NCBI GenBank assembly: GCA_043228905.1
Contig: JBHGNT010000016.1
Coordinates: 11,470,001-11,534,000 of the forward strand
Length of the DNA: 64,000 nucleotides
Direction: 5' to 3'
Origin: Azolla caroliniana
Lineage: Eukaryota > Polypodiophyta
A program made the position numbers and the translations under genes. Numbering within the stretch: the first letter of the stretch is position 1; the number at the start of each line of letters is the position of its first letter. A model generated the notes under the pieces. The model saw only the letters and a program-made list of their open reading frames with translations. It ran no database searches and had not been told where the DNA came from. Of this stretch, positions 11,069 to 22,436 are shown one piece after another.

Positions 11069-14000
11069 GTGGAAATAGAAAGGACCACGGACCTACGAAA
11101 GGTCCTAGAAGAACGGATCCTCGACAGCAAAGTGGAGTTGTCATTGCGGGAGGTGCTGGGGATGGCTAAGAAGGAGTTCCACGACTCCATTGTGGACTTG
11201 GTGAAGCGGAAGAGGCTGTCGACGGAGACGGAACCGGAAAGACCGGTGGAGGTGCGGACGACGCACATCGACGACTTGGCACTGGAAGATGAGTGGGCGG
11301 AGAGCCACTATTCGAGGCCACACTAGGCCCGAGCGACCACGGAGACCCAGGTAAAGATCGGAGATGTTCAGGAACCGGTGGTGGCACTGGTGGACCACGG
11401 TTCGGAAATAAACTTGATGTCCATGGACTTCTATAAGAAGGGAAAGTGGCCGATCAACACCAAGCACGGGTGGAAGATACGGGCGGCGACGCGCGCCACC
11501 GAGGAACTGCACGGGGCCTGCTCGAACGTGCGAGTCAAGATCGGCGACGTCGAGATTGACCAGCACTTCTTCGTACAGGAGACGTCCTCGCACCCAGTCA
11601 TATTAGGGGAACCATACATCACGGCAGCGTGAATGGAGACCAAGGTGCTGGAAACGGTTCGGCCTATGCGAGGGTCAAAAGCCAGGACGGGCGCCATTCG
11701 GTCCAATTTCTGACGGTGCGGCCGAACCACGAGTGAAACCGCGAATCCCTCGGTGGCGAGAACCGGGAGGATTTTTAGAGAGGGCTGCCAAGGCGTGGGG
11801 CCTAGACAGTCCGGACACTCGGAAAAGACCCCACAGCTGTACAATAGAACCGAAACCGAAGAAACTTTGTACGATAGGTAGAAAAATTTTCTTCTCCAAC
11901 AACGGAGGGTGTATGATAGTCGGCATCGTTGGCCGAGAAAAGGCAAGGGCGGAGGAGCGACTTCGAGCGTGCGGAGTTCTCGGCCCGAACGAGGAAATCA
12001 GCGGAGCCGTGGAGGCGGTCTCCTTCGACGACACCTTGGAAATACTGAGGGAGGTAGCCAGAGAAAACCTTAACGAAGACCGGACGATACCGGTATGTTC
12101 CGAAGAGATGTACGAAGTCATCGCGAACTTCAGTCAAGGGCTCGGGTCGATTCGGACGGCCCGGGTTAGCACGAAGTACAAGACGGTGGACCGGAAGGTA
12201 AGGCCAGTCGCGGCACCCTTACCGGAGGGCAGCGAGTCCCGAATCAGAGGGGTTGCGTCGGACCCCAGTTTACGAGATCCGGTCTGCATAGGACACACCT
12301 TCACCGACGGGACGCTCCGGGAGCTCAAAATCGGTGAGGACGAGTTCCTACTGCCGGCGGAGGAAGACCGGTTTCGGAGGATGCTCAGAAGGCATGGGAA
12401 AGCCTTCGCATTCTCACCGGAAGAGATCGAGTGCATAGACTCGACAATCGTGGAGCCGATGGTGATATTCACAGTACCACATGTGCCGTGGAATCTCAAG
12501 CCGATTCCAGTACCGAGAGCTCACATCCCGAAGTTGATGGAGCTATTGAGGCAGAAAGTCGATATGGGCATTCTCGAACCATCGAGTGCCCCATACTCGA
12601 ACCGATGGTTTACCGTACCAAAGAAAAACGGAACATTGCGCTTCATTCAAGACCTGCAGCCGGTCAACAGAGTGACCATTCGGAACGCAGGAATCGGACC
12701 GACCATAGACGAGTTCGCGGAGGCCTTCGCCGGAAGGTCGATTTACTCTGTCGGTGATCTGTACTCGGGGTACGACCAGTTCCAGCTAGTCGTGGAGAGC
12801 AGAGACATTACGACGATGCGAACTCCCCTCGGCCTAGTGCGAATGTGTACCCTGCCACAAGGAGGGACCAACTCGGTGGCCCACATGATGAATGCAATGA
12901 ACAAGGTACTGAGGGATTGCATCCCGGACATCACCATGCCATTTCTAGACGACATCCCGATCAAGGGGTGCCTCGTGGAAGAGAAGGACGAGACACTCGG
13001 GCCGGACGGATGCCAGCGATTCGTGGCAACACACATCGACGACTGCGAGAAGGTGCTACAAAGGCTAGAGGTTGCGAGGCTCACCTTCTCCGGGGAGAAA
13101 TCGGCCTTCGAGCAATCAGAAATCCTGGTGGTCGGACACCTATGCGGACCATATGGCCGGAAGCCGTCTCCAGCAAAAGTAGAAGCCATCTCCGCGATGA
13201 AGACCGACTGTAGCTCGGTTACGGAAGTTCGGAGGTTCCTGGGGGCGTGCGCATTCTACCACATATGGATCCCGCATTACGCCCACGTTGCGGAGCTGCT
13301 ATACGGGTTGCTGAAGAAAGGGCGAAAATTCGAGTGGCGAGACGAGCACACGGAGTCGGTCCGGAAGCTGCAGGAAGCTCTTGCGGCAGCACCGGCGCTC
13401 CGGAAGGTTGTCTACGAGAAGGGTACCCCGGTATACATAACGGTGGATACGAGTCCGACCGGGATCGGATGGGTCGTCAACCAAGAAGACGAGGACGGCA
13501 TTCGGTTCCCGATCTGATTCGGCGCGAAGGTCCTCAGTGAGCGACAACGAGGGTACGCCCAGGTTAAACGCGAACTCTGGGGTATCGTTTCGGCAGTAAA
13601 GGCCGACAAATACTACGTGATCGGGACAGAAGTGATTATCGAGAAGGATTGCCTCCCAATTCTCGGCATGGTTTCTGGATGCGCGACACCAGACCTGGCG
13701 ATGCTCAAGTGGATAGCATACATCAAGTCCCTGGACCTGGAAATACGACACATTTCCGGAAAGGACAACGCCATGGCCGACATGCTTTCAAGGGCAAGGT
13801 TTGATGACGAGGGCGGCATGGTTTCGGAGGACGAAGAAGTCGGCGTGGACTTCTTCGAGGCAGCGTACGTGACGACCGATGGGACGAGCACTCCGGCGCT
13901 TAACGGCTTCGATGAGAGCAAGTACGACGGTGAGTGGCTCCAGATCGGTGGTTTCTTGAGGACAATGACGCCGGATGCGTCGTGGACGAGGGACGAGGCC

Positions 14001-15279
14001 AACCGGATCCGGAAGAAAGCATACCAATTCTTTCTCCGGGACGGATACTTATGGAAGCACCCGAAGAAGAGGAACGGCGTCCCACTCCGGGTGGTGGCGA
14101 TGAAGGAAGAACAGGAGGAGCTGCTGACGGCCTACCACGACAGCCCTTGGGCTGGACACCATGGAACGTGGGCCACGTTCGAGAAGATAAAGGGGAAGTA
14201 CTGGTGGCCGAGACTGTACCGGGACGTGCATCGGTTCGTGACAACTTGCGAGAGCTGTCAGATGCACTCCATAGTCCGACATCGGGATGAGCTTCACCCT
14301 ACGTACCCTCCGACCATCCACTTCAAATGGATGGTAGATCTGGTGACGATGCCGATGGGAGTAGGACAGATGCGGTATCTGGTCCTAGCTCGGGAAGATC
14401 TGACGAACCAGGTGGAAGGCCGAGCCCTTCAGAACAAAACGACTGCGGCCGTATGTCGGTTCCTGATCAAGGACGTGATATGCCGGTACGGGTGCGTCGG
14501 GAAGATCGTGGCTGATCACGGGGAGTTGGACGCCGAAGAGGCCGAGGAGCTGTTCGACCGGCTAGGAGTCAAGCTCTCGCTTACCACTACGTACAATCCA
14601 GAGGCGAATGGGAAGGCGGAGCGCAGAGCGCGAACACGGACCGATCGTCAAGGCGATAGTTCGGGCATGCGGAGGTCAAGTCGGGAACTGGCCGCGGCTG
14701 TTGCCTTACGCGTTGTGGGCGGACCGAACTACGCACAGTTCGGTAACCGGATTCATGCCGGCAGAGCTCATGTTTGGGCAGAAGCCGATCATGCCGATGG
14801 AACGTACGATCTCCTCATGGGCAACCGTGGACTGGAAAGACAAGATGAGCTGGGAGGAACTGTTGGCGGCACGCATACGACAGCTCGAGCGAAGACCGGA
14901 GGACGTGGAGCAGGTTGCGGAAAAGCTTCGGGTGGCAAGGACGAGGAACAAAGCCCGGTTCGACCGAACGCACCGGCTCCGACCAAAGAAGATCGAGGAA
15001 GGCGACTGGGTGCTAGTCTACGACAGCAGCCTCGACAACCAGCACCGAGCGACACGGAAGTTCGCAAGAAGCTGGTTCGGGCCTTACGTGGTACAAAGCG
15101 CCAACGACAACGGGACGTACCATCTGGCGGAGCTCGACGGCACGAGAATGGCAATACCGGTAGCTGGGAAGCGGATCAAATCGTTCAAGAAGCGTCACGA
15201 CGACGAGCCGGATTCGGTTAACCTGGACCACGACGACGAACGATCCGAAACCGAGGAAGAACCGACGGGCGGGGAATGA
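11069..15279 (+). pseudogene. GYP1 pol: protease, RT, RNase H, integrase (broken)
   Basis: Segments in order: pol N-terminus from 11069, stop near 11324; protease near 11378-11632 with DHGSEINLM in place of the usual D(S/T)G and VILGEPYI; RT in another frame from 11733 (RFIQDLQPVNRVTIRNAG, PLGLVRMCTLPQGGTNS, catalytic FLDD instead of YxDD near 12940); RNase H, with TGA at 13515-13517 inside it (IRFPI then FGAKVLSERQRGY); HHCC zinc-binding integrase domain (GHHGTWATFEKIKGKYWWP) and core with MVDLVTMP, VADHGEL, NGKAERR; a frameshift near 14630; C-terminal domain ending EEPTGGE at 15279. No chromodomain is visible. I cannot place the clade with certainty. Codons are strongly GC-ending. Confidence 0.85.
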
Positions 15280-15352
15280 AGGCTGGACCGGTTTTCTCCG
15301 TCCCAACTCAATTTGGCGCATGCCGGTGGATGCGCGGTTAGGTGGGGGCGGA

Positions 15353-15996
15353 TGTCGTGAAGAAAACCGTCCACAAGCGGAATCGGTGCACCGGAGCGTA
15401 GGAACCGGCTCTTCATGCACGTGCGTCTTATGTAGTTCATAAGAGAGAATTAGGTACATAGAAGATCCTAGGTAGGTAGATTCGGTAGGTAGGAAGTTAA
15501 TGGGAAACGGCTCCTTTCTTGCCTATAAAAGGAGGGAGACGAGGAGGAGTGGGGGGATCGCGGTTAGAGAGGACGAAGTGCTGTCGGGTTGTGGGCCGAA
15601 GGCTTCTCTCTCTTCCATACTCCGTAGCTTCTTTCTGTGTAGGGTTTCAGGAGGCTCGCGCTGCTCTGAGGAATGCCCAACTGCTTCCGGCAGCATCTCC
15701 AACCTACTCCTTTCTTTTTGAGCGTTTACGAACAGGCATTGGCATCTGTTCGCTGGCCTGTTCGGTTGTAACCGACTTCGTGCTTCTTGTTGTTTGTCCT
15801 TGTTAATATATATATACATACATTCGTGTCTCTCTGCGTCGTGTTCCACTCGCATCTTTGTGTCGAAGGGCCATGTCCCTGTGAATCTACGCCCACACGT
15901 AGTGGGTCCCTTCCCTTCTCCTTTGTCTCTTGCTCTTCGGTACAAGACCCCCGAGGCCCTGCCTCATTCCACACATCCGCGAGGAATACCTCGACA
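15353..15996 (+). repeat. GYP1 3' LTR
   Basis: 644 bp, begins TGTCGTGAAG after polypurine tract 15340-15352 and ends CTCGACA at 15996. TATA box at 15524-15531. Confidence 0.9.
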
Positions 15997-17795
15997 ACGG
16001 TGACCGGATGAGAGGGTCCCTCCAGAAAATGTCTCCATTGCATAAAAGAATCCACTATTGCCAATAGCTCCTTATCATGAATTTCGTAGTTGATTTCAGC
16101 GGCGTCAAACTTGCGTGAGTGAAAAGCCACAGGATGTAGCTTCTCATCATTCCCCTGTTGTGACAGAATGCTCCCCAATGCAAAATCCGATGCGTCAGCT
16201 TTGATAATAAATGGTTTTTCCGGATCGACATGAGCTAGAATTGGAGCCGATGTAAATGCCTTTTTAAGACTCTCGAAAGCCACGTCCGTTTCTTCTAACC
16301 AAATGAACGGTTGTACCTTCCTGGTAAGTTGTGTGAGAGGTAGAATGATCTTTGAGTAATCTTGCATGAACTTCCGGTAAAAATTTGCAAAGCCTAGGAA
16401 GCATTGCACATCTCGCACCGAACGTGGAGTCTGCCATTCTACCACCGTTTTGACCTTAGCTGGGTCCATGGGGATGCCTTCTGACGAAATGATGTAGCCG
16501 AGAAATTCCACTTGGTTGCACCCGAAATTACATTTTTCCAGCTTTGCATACAGACCATGTTCTCGAAGTCGTTTTAGTACTAATAGTACATGAGAATCAT
16601 GTTCTTCTTGGGTCTTTGAATAAACCAGTAGATCATCCAAATAGATGATCAAACAATCATCCAATAGATCTCGGAATATATCATTAGCCATGTGTTGGAA
16701 GACTGCCGGTGCATTAGTGAGGCCGAACGGCATGACCGTATACTCGAAGTGCCCATATCTGGTGCGAAACGTGGTCTTCCATTTGTCTCCTGGTCGGATC
16801 CGTACGAGGTTATATGCTCCCCCCCGTAAGTCGATCTTCGTGAAGAACCTGGCACCATTGATCCGTTCTAAAAGACTTGAGATAAGGGGAAGAGCATACC
16901 TATTCCTGATTGTAACCTTATTCAAGCCACAGTAATCTACAACAAGACGAAGCGATCCATCCTTTTTCTTGACGAAGAAAATGGGCACGCCGGCTGGAGA
17001 TTTCGAATGCCGGATGAAACCATTTTCCAAATTCTCCTCTATATAGGCCCGAAGGACTTCCAGCTCGGTTGGTGACAAATTGTAGATCGGTCCCCATGGT
17101 GGCTCTTTTCCCGGTTGTAAATCGATGGGGCAATCGTACGGTCGATGATGAGGAAGTGTGTTGGCTTGTACTTTATCGAACACATCGGCGTAATGACGAT
17201 ACTTGTCGAGAAGTTGAACGGTGGATCCTTCTTTAGTGGTGCTAGAGGGGTTTATTGATATTGCAAAGAGGAACATTTCCTCCTTGTGCCCTTCTTTACG
17301 CAACTGACATAGCGAAATGGTTGCCATCTTCTGAGTTGACCCTTGGGTTTGTCGACACCGGATTTCTCTTGTTCTCCAATCTATGTTTGGGTTATGTACC
17401 TCGAACCACGGTAATCCTAAAACTATGGGATGTTCTGGGATACTAATAATATTAAATGATACTACACATGCTAAGTTATCTAGGACAATATTAATGGGCT
17501 CTGACTCTTCCATGATATTTCCAGAAGCAATGGGACGTCCATTAATGACTACTACAGAGGCTGGACACTGGAGTTTTCTTAGGGATATCTTATGAGCTTG
17601 AGCAAATTTCTTATCCATAAAGCAAGAGTTAGCTCCGGAATCTAGGAGTGCTAGGACATGTACTGGAGGGGTACTTTTAGTACTAACTATTACTTGGGCT
17701 ACGAACACATCATTAACTTGCTTAGAGGGAATGGAACCACTAATGGGCTGCACAGATCTAGGCTTGTCCAACCAAACGGCTCCTATTTTGGCTGG
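15997..17795 (-). pseudogene. CHR1 pol, 5' part: protease, RT, RNase H start
   Basis: Reads leftward in the -1 frame relative to gag, open from the overlap near 17800. Protease LALLDSGANSCFMDKKFA and EHPIVLGLPWFEVHNPNIDW (near 17700-17350); RT with [61 protein letters not shown] (one extra Gly in LRGAY) and catalytic YLDD (IIYLDDLLVYS, near 16630); thumb and connection SEGIPMDPAKVKTVVEW; RNase H with DASDFALGSILSQQ and NYEIHDKELLAIV, cut at HPVTV by GYP1. The reading is long and uninterrupted, in contrast to the CHR1 3' part. Confidence 0.9.
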
Positions 17796-17810
17796 ACTTA
17801 GTCGTTTAAC
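17768..17810 (-). promoter_or_regulatory. Candidate -1 frameshift signal at the CHR1 gag-pol overlap
   Basis: In element sense, gag ends GAG TTA AAC GAC TAA. The heptamer GTTAAAC (17804-17810) is phased G TTA AAC in the gag frame, and a -1 slip gives GTT AAA CGA, the pol frame. After an 8-nt spacer (17796-17803) a 9-bp stem follows (CCAGCCAAA, 17787-17795, with TTTGGTTGG, 17768-17776; one G-U) enclosing a 10-nt loop. The same heptamer, spacer and loop lengths occur in CHR2 at 22395-22436. This is the textbook layout of programmed -1 frameshifting. Function is inferred. Confidence 0.6.
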
Positions 17811-18949
17811 TCTTCTTCTAACTGACTAAGGACATCAAATCTGTTTGCCAGATCTGGGCTATTAGTACTATTAGGACTATCAGATATCCCTACTGAAATA
17901 GGCTCGGGTTTAGTACAATTAGAACTAGCGACTATTTGGTTTACCTGTCTTCTTGGCCTATGGGGGCAATTTATTGCAATATGTCCTGGTCCACCGCAGT
18001 AAAGACATAGTCGATTTGTATGGCGTCGCTGCTTTTCTTCTTCGGATAATGGCCCTCGACGACGTGTAGTGTCAATCTCCATCGGAGTCGGAGTATTCGC
18101 TGGAGGCGCATTATATGACTCCCTCGGAAAAGGTCTTGCTACCACTGAGGCGTAGGTGGGCTCTGATCTTGCCCTCGGCATCTGTCGTTGTCGTTCCGAA
18201 CGTCGCTCAAAGAGGCGGTTGTCACATCTCACCGCGTGACTGATTACTTCTATTAAGGACTTTGGCTCTTCGGGGAAGGTCAAGAGTAAATCCTTGACGT
18301 CGTTGTGTAAACCATAACGGAATTGCTCCATCAACGCTTGATCATCCCAAGGGATATCAGCGGCGAGTAGGCGAAAATCTGCAGCATATGCGGAGGCTGG
18401 ACGGTCACCTTGGCGTAATCGCTGAATTTTGTTGATTGCGGTCCTGATGTTGTCAGTATCTCCGAAACATGCTTTAAACTCACCTAGAAACTCTTCAAAA
18501 TTGTTGAGTAACGGGGATTCCTTTTCTAATAGTGGAGCAAACCATGCCAACGCTGAGTCACTTAACAAAGTGCCTACTAAACCCACTCGTGATGCATCAG
18601 TGGGATACCGGGAAGGATGCATTTGAATAACTAATCGTACCTGGTTAAGGAACCCTCTAAACTGCGATCGCGTTCCATCGAACTTCGTGGGAAGGCCAAT
18701 CTTGGGTTCTTTATGAATCCCTTGTGTTCCGGGCCCTTGTTGTTACATCGCTACGATGGTTGCTTCGAGTTGTTGCACGTGTAACGCAAGTTCCCCATGC
18801 TGTTGTTGCGTTTGCTGCTTTTCTAAGGAGATTTGCAAAAGATCCCCCAGCAACCGTTGGTTTTCTTGTTCCAAAGCATGGAACTTCTCTTTCAAGCATT
18901 GAAATTCCGAGAAAACAGATTGATATTCTTCAGTGCTAATAGTGGCCAT
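17798..18949 (-). pseudogene. CHR1 gag, one in-frame stop
   Basis: Starts at 18949 (MATISTEEYQSVFSEFQ). A heptad-like, Gln-rich segment leads to TAA just after VAM near 18742, then the frame resumes (HKEPKIGLPTKFDGTRSQF) through MHPSRYPTDASRVGLVG, LLEKESPLLNNFEEFLGEF, the zinc knuckle CLYCGGPGHIAINC and a C-terminus FDVLSQLEEELND. The single TAA is the only break seen. It would form the particle shell and package RNA. Gag terminates within the frameshift window, so pol expression would need the -1 slip. Confidence 0.85.
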
Positions 18950-19008
18950 GGGATGAAAGAAAAGAGGAATAAGAGATTAGTAGGAAATGAGAGAGACAGA
19001 AGGTAGGG

Positions 19009-19020
19009 AAATCGGTTCAA
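19009..19020 (-). promoter_or_regulatory. Candidate self-priming primer-binding region of CHR1
   Basis: Two bases inside the LTR end (19023). In element sense TTGAACCGATTT, fully complementary (12 of 12) to the block at 19232-19243, which starts 33 nt downstream of the first T of the TATA box, that is, at the expected transcript 5' end. No TGG-type tRNA primer site is visible. Tf1 of fission yeast and sushi-type elements prime in this way. Confidence 0.6.
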
Positions 19021-19129
19021 ACTATCAGGAACAGTACTAAGACAAAGAAGGAATTAGTACTAAAAGAAGTGTTAGTACTAAGAGAGGTGAAGAACTCTCG
19101 AGAGAAGGAAAGAGTGAGTGAGAGGGAGG

Positions 19130-19165
<36 letters not shown>

Positions 19166-19268
19166 AATGATAAGAAAAGATATATATTATGTGAAGAAAA
19201 TGTACAGTAGCTAGGAGGCTTAAGACTGGCGTTGAACCGATTTGGTTCGAAATTTTGCCTTATGCCTC

Positions 19269-19276
19269 CTTTTATA
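19269..19276 (-). promoter_or_regulatory. TATA box of the CHR1 5' LTR
   Basis: TATAAAAG in element sense, predicting a transcript start near 19245. The hAT-like element has landed just upstream of it, separating it from the rest of U3. Confidence 0.7.
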
Positions 19277-19286
19277 GTGTTCTAAG

Positions 19287-19718
19287 TAGGGATCGGCAAC
19301 GGCTCGGCTCAAGCCTAAACCGTTTGGCTTAGCCGGCTTGAAAACGGCTTAGCAGCTCGGCTCGGCTCAGTTTAGGCTTGAACTTGCCTTAACGGTTTGA
19401 GCTCGGCTCGGCTTGGCTTGAGCCTCGCCAAACCGGCTCAAGCCGGCTAAACCGTTTAAGCCGTTGATAGACTTTAGAGAGGGGGAGAGAGACAACAGAC
19501 AAGGGGAAAGAGAGAGAGAGAGAGTAAGGGAGGGAGAACTACATAGACGAGGAGAGAGAGAGAGAGAGGGAGGGAGACAACATATAAGGAGAGAGAGAGA
19601 GAGAGACTACACAAACGAGGAGAGAGAGAGAGAGAGGGAGGGAGACAACATATAAGGAGAGAGAGAGAGAGAGAGAGAGGAACTACATAGAGGGGAGAGA
19701 CAGAGAGACTACACAGAG

Positions 19719-19760
<42 letters not shown>

Positions 19761-19877
19761 ACACAGAGGGGAGAGAGAGAGAGAGAGAGAGGAACTACAT
19801 AGAGGGGAGAGAGAGAGAGACTACATAGAGGGGAGAGAGAGAGAGAGAGAGAGGGAGGGAGAGTCGAGACCATAGAC

Positions 19878-19915
<38 letters not shown>

Positions 19916-20251
19916 CTACATAGAGGGGAGAGAGAGAGGATTTACATAGAGGGGAGAGAGAGGGAGAGGGAGAGAGAGTCGAGACCACAGACGTGAGAGA
20001 GAGTGGGAGGGATCATCTGAGAGAGAGAGGGAGGTAGGGAGAGAGAGAGAGAGAGAGACGGAGGTTTCTAAACCGGTTTACAAGCCGTTTACCAAGCCGG
20101 TTCACAAACCGGTTTAGCCTAAACCGGTTTGTGAACCGGCTCGGCTCGGCTCGGCTCAGGTTTGAGATCCTGTAAACGGTTTAGGCTTAGCCGGTTTGGC
20201 TTGGATCAGGCCAAACCGGTTAAGCCTAAACCGAACCGTTGCCGATCCCTA
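19287..20251. mobile_element. 965-bp non-autonomous hAT-like element
   Basis: Perfect 16-bp terminal inverted repeats TAGGGATCGGCAACGG at 19287 and (inverted) at 20251, flanked by an exact 8-bp target duplication GTTCTAAG (19279-19286 and 20252-20259). Each end has roughly 170 bp of AACCGG / GGCTTAGCC motifs in inverted arrangement. The middle (about 19470-20060) is (GA)n punctuated by repeated words such as GGAACTACATAGAGGGGA. No transposase is present. The TIR and 8-bp duplication place it with hAT elements. Confidence 0.85.
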
Positions 20252-20433
20252 GTTCTAAGGAATACTCCTGAAGTTTCTAGAATGTTCTAGAGAAATCTGG
20301 AATATACATCAATTTTCTATAATAAAACATAAATGAAAATAATATTTTATGTATTACAATGTATAGTCTAATGGTCAAGAGCTCGACCCATGTAGTATAA
20401 GGTCATGGGTTCGAGTCTTGCCATATCATGACA

Positions 20434-22419
20434 ACTGCATCCCAGGGCGATATATGATTAGAAAGTCGAAGTGGGTCAAAATTTGCACCCACCAGGCTTG
20501 TTGCCGACTCAAGACTCGAGCATTTTGAAAATATGTCAGGTTCTTATGATCATTGTAGACAATGATCTGCGGAGAAGAGCCTTCTAGAAAATGTCGTCAT
20601 TGTTGAAAAGAATCCACAATTGCATGAAGTTCTTTGTCATGGATCTCCTAGTTGATCTCTATAGCTTCAAACTTTCGGGAATGAAAGGCGATAAGGTGTA
20701 GCTCTCCGTCATCTCCAATCTGTGATAGGACATTTCCTAGTGCAAAATCGAATGCATCAGCTTCAAGGATGAAGTGTTTTGTTGGGTAGACATGTGCTAA
20801 AATAGGTGTTGTTGTAAACGCCCGTTTTAAACTTTCAAATGCCTTGGCTGCATCTGAACTCCAAATGAATGGTTGATTTTTGTGTGTAAGTTGAGTGAGC
20901 ATAAGCACGACCTTAGAATCATTTTTAATAAATTTTCGATAAAAGTTCGCAAACCCAAGAAAACATTGCACATCGCACATTGAAACGGTCTTCTGCCACT
21001 CTAAAATTGCTTGAACCTTCATGGGGTCCATAGAAATACCATCTAATGATACAACGTACCCCAAAAATTCCACTTGATTCTGGCTGAAACTACACTTTTC
21101 TAATTTTGCGTAGAGACCATATTCTTATAGTCGAGTAGATCTTTTCAATAGCTAGAGACCATATTCTGGCTGAAACATGTTCATCATGCTCCTCTTGGGT
21201 CTTCGAGTAGATCAAAATGTCATCTAGGTAAACTATAGTGAAGATATCGAGAAAATCTTGAAAAATATCATTCGCCATATGCTGGAAAACTACATGTGCG
21301 TTCGTGAGACTGAATGACATCACAATATACTCAAAATGTCCATAGCGAGTGCGAAAAGTAGTCTTCCATTCATCCCCCGGATGAATCCAAACTTGCTTAT
21401 ATGCACCACGAAGGTCCAATTTAGTGAAATATTTTGCTCCACTAAGACATTCCAAAAGATTCGGGATTAATGGTAGAGCATATCTATTCCGGATGGTCAC
21501 TTTGTTTAACCCTCGATAATCCACGACAAACTGAAGAGACCCATTCTTTTTCTTAACGAAGAAGATAGGTGCACCAACAGGGGATCTAGAATGCCGAATG
21601 AATCCATTTGCGAGATTCTCCTCGATATATTCCCGCAAAGTCTCTAGCTCTATAGGGGAGAGATTATAAATTGGGCCCCATGGAGGTTCTTTCCCTGGTT
21701 ATAAATCAATAGGGCAGTCGTATGGCTGATGCTCTGGAAATGTATTGGCCTTCACCTTATCAAAGACGTCGGAGAACTCTTTGTATTTCTCTAGTAGTTT
21801 AATGTCCCCTTCATGTAAGGTGGATGATGGAGTTGCTACTATTGCAAATACGAACATATCCTCAGTCCCCCCTTCCTCACATAACAGGCGTAAAGAGATG
21901 GTCGATAACTTATGGGATCTAGTATCAAATGTCGGAGAGTTGAGGGATACGAGCTTTGTTCTTTCTTCTTGGGCCTCCTCAATTGTCCTTTTCATCCAAT
22001 CAATCTTCGAGTTATGGAGTTCAAACCAAGGGAGAACTAGAACTATTGGGTGTTCCGAACTAGAAATAATGTTGAAAGAGATTATGCTTGCCAAATCGCC
22101 AAGCACTATACGAATTGGCTCAGACTCCTCGACTATATCACCTGATGCTATGGGACGTCCATCAATGACTCCTACGACGACTGGGTTTGGGAGTTTATTC
22201 AAAAGGATGTTTTGTGACAATGCAAATTCATAATCCATGAAACAAGAGTTGGCTCTAGAATCTAGGAGGGCAAAGGCTAGGACTCGATGACATGTAGATG
22301 TGGTAAGCTCAACTTGTGCAAAAAAAACTCTACTCACTTGACTCGATGAAATGGAACCACAACTAGGAACTAACTCTACGTATCTAGGATGGTTCAACCA
22401 AATGGCTCCTATTTTGGCC
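20434..22419 (-). pseudogene. CHR2 pol: protease, RT, RNase H (truncated)
   Basis: Protease LLDSRANSCFMDYEFA (DSG changed to DSR, a damaged active site), SSEHPIVLVLPWFELHNSKIDW; RT with [60 protein letters not shown] and YLDD ([11 protein letters not shown]); then MEFLGYVVSLDGISMDPMKV, RNase H DAFDFALGNVLSQIG (DAS changed to DAF) and VYNDHKNLTYFQNARV, ending at 20434. The frame breaks near 21700 and 21120. Loss of the catalytic Asp context in protease and RNase H together with stops makes it a dead copy. Confidence 0.85.
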
Positions 22420-22436
22420 AGACTTACTCGTTTAAC
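22395..22436 (-). promoter_or_regulatory. Candidate -1 frameshift signal at the CHR2 gag-pol overlap
   Basis: GTTAAAC (22430-22436) phased G TTA AAC in gag, two codons before the gag TAA; 8-nt spacer 22422-22429; stem GGCCAAA / TTTGGTT (two G-U pairs) with a 10-nt loop 22403-22412. Geometry is identical to CHR1. Confidence 0.55.

Larger units (their letters stand above)
3441..15996 (+). mobile_element. GYP1: GC-rich Ty3/gypsy element, nested in CHR1
   Basis: Two 644-bp LTRs (3441-4084 and 15353-15996), both starting TGTCGTGAAG and ending CTCGACA. The flanks share ACGG (3437-3440 and 15997-16000), a 4-bp target duplication. The target is the RNase H of CHR1, and joining the flanks restores its reading across HPVTV / VFSDHKN. 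A TGG-type primer site TGGTGAACCCGACGTG starts at 4088, and the polypurine tract AGGTGGGGGCGGA is at 15340-15352. Base composition is much richer in GC than the surroundings. COP1a is inserted in its gag. Several stops and frameshifts are present, yet the two LTRs differ little, so insertion looks fairly recent. Confidence 0.9.
1098..20433 (-). mobile_element. CHR1: Ty3/gypsy chromovirus, full structure, interrupted
   Basis: Reading leftward: 5' LTR 19023-20433, gag 18949-17798, protease-RT-RNase H 17771-15997, GYP1 insertion (15996-3441), rest of RNase H, integrase and chromodomain 3440-1659, 3' LTR 1666-1098. It interrupts CHR2, whose RNase H is cut at 20434. A clean target duplication cannot be read because the other end leads into CHR0. 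LTR termini TGTCA/TGAYA are inverted. The DSGA protease, the EHPIVLGLPW segment and a canonical C-terminal chromodomain resemble the Tcn1 and Tf1/sushi type, an assignment made by eye. Stops and the insertion make it non-autonomous now. Confidence 0.8.
19023..20433 (-). repeat. CHR1 5' LTR, carrying a hAT-like insertion
   Basis: In element sense begins TGTCATGATATGG at 20433 and ends TGATA at 19023. Without the insertion (19287-20251 plus one 8-bp duplication) it is about 440 bp. It contains the tRNA-like segment (20360-20422), TATA box 19269-19276, the primer-complementary block 19232-19243 and a (GA)n tract near 19130-19165. Confidence 0.85.

Noticed and set aside
19464-20060. CRISPR-like or satellite array
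   Set aside because: The repeats are (GA)n with irregular spacer words inside an element bounded by TIRs; spacing and unit length are not regular.
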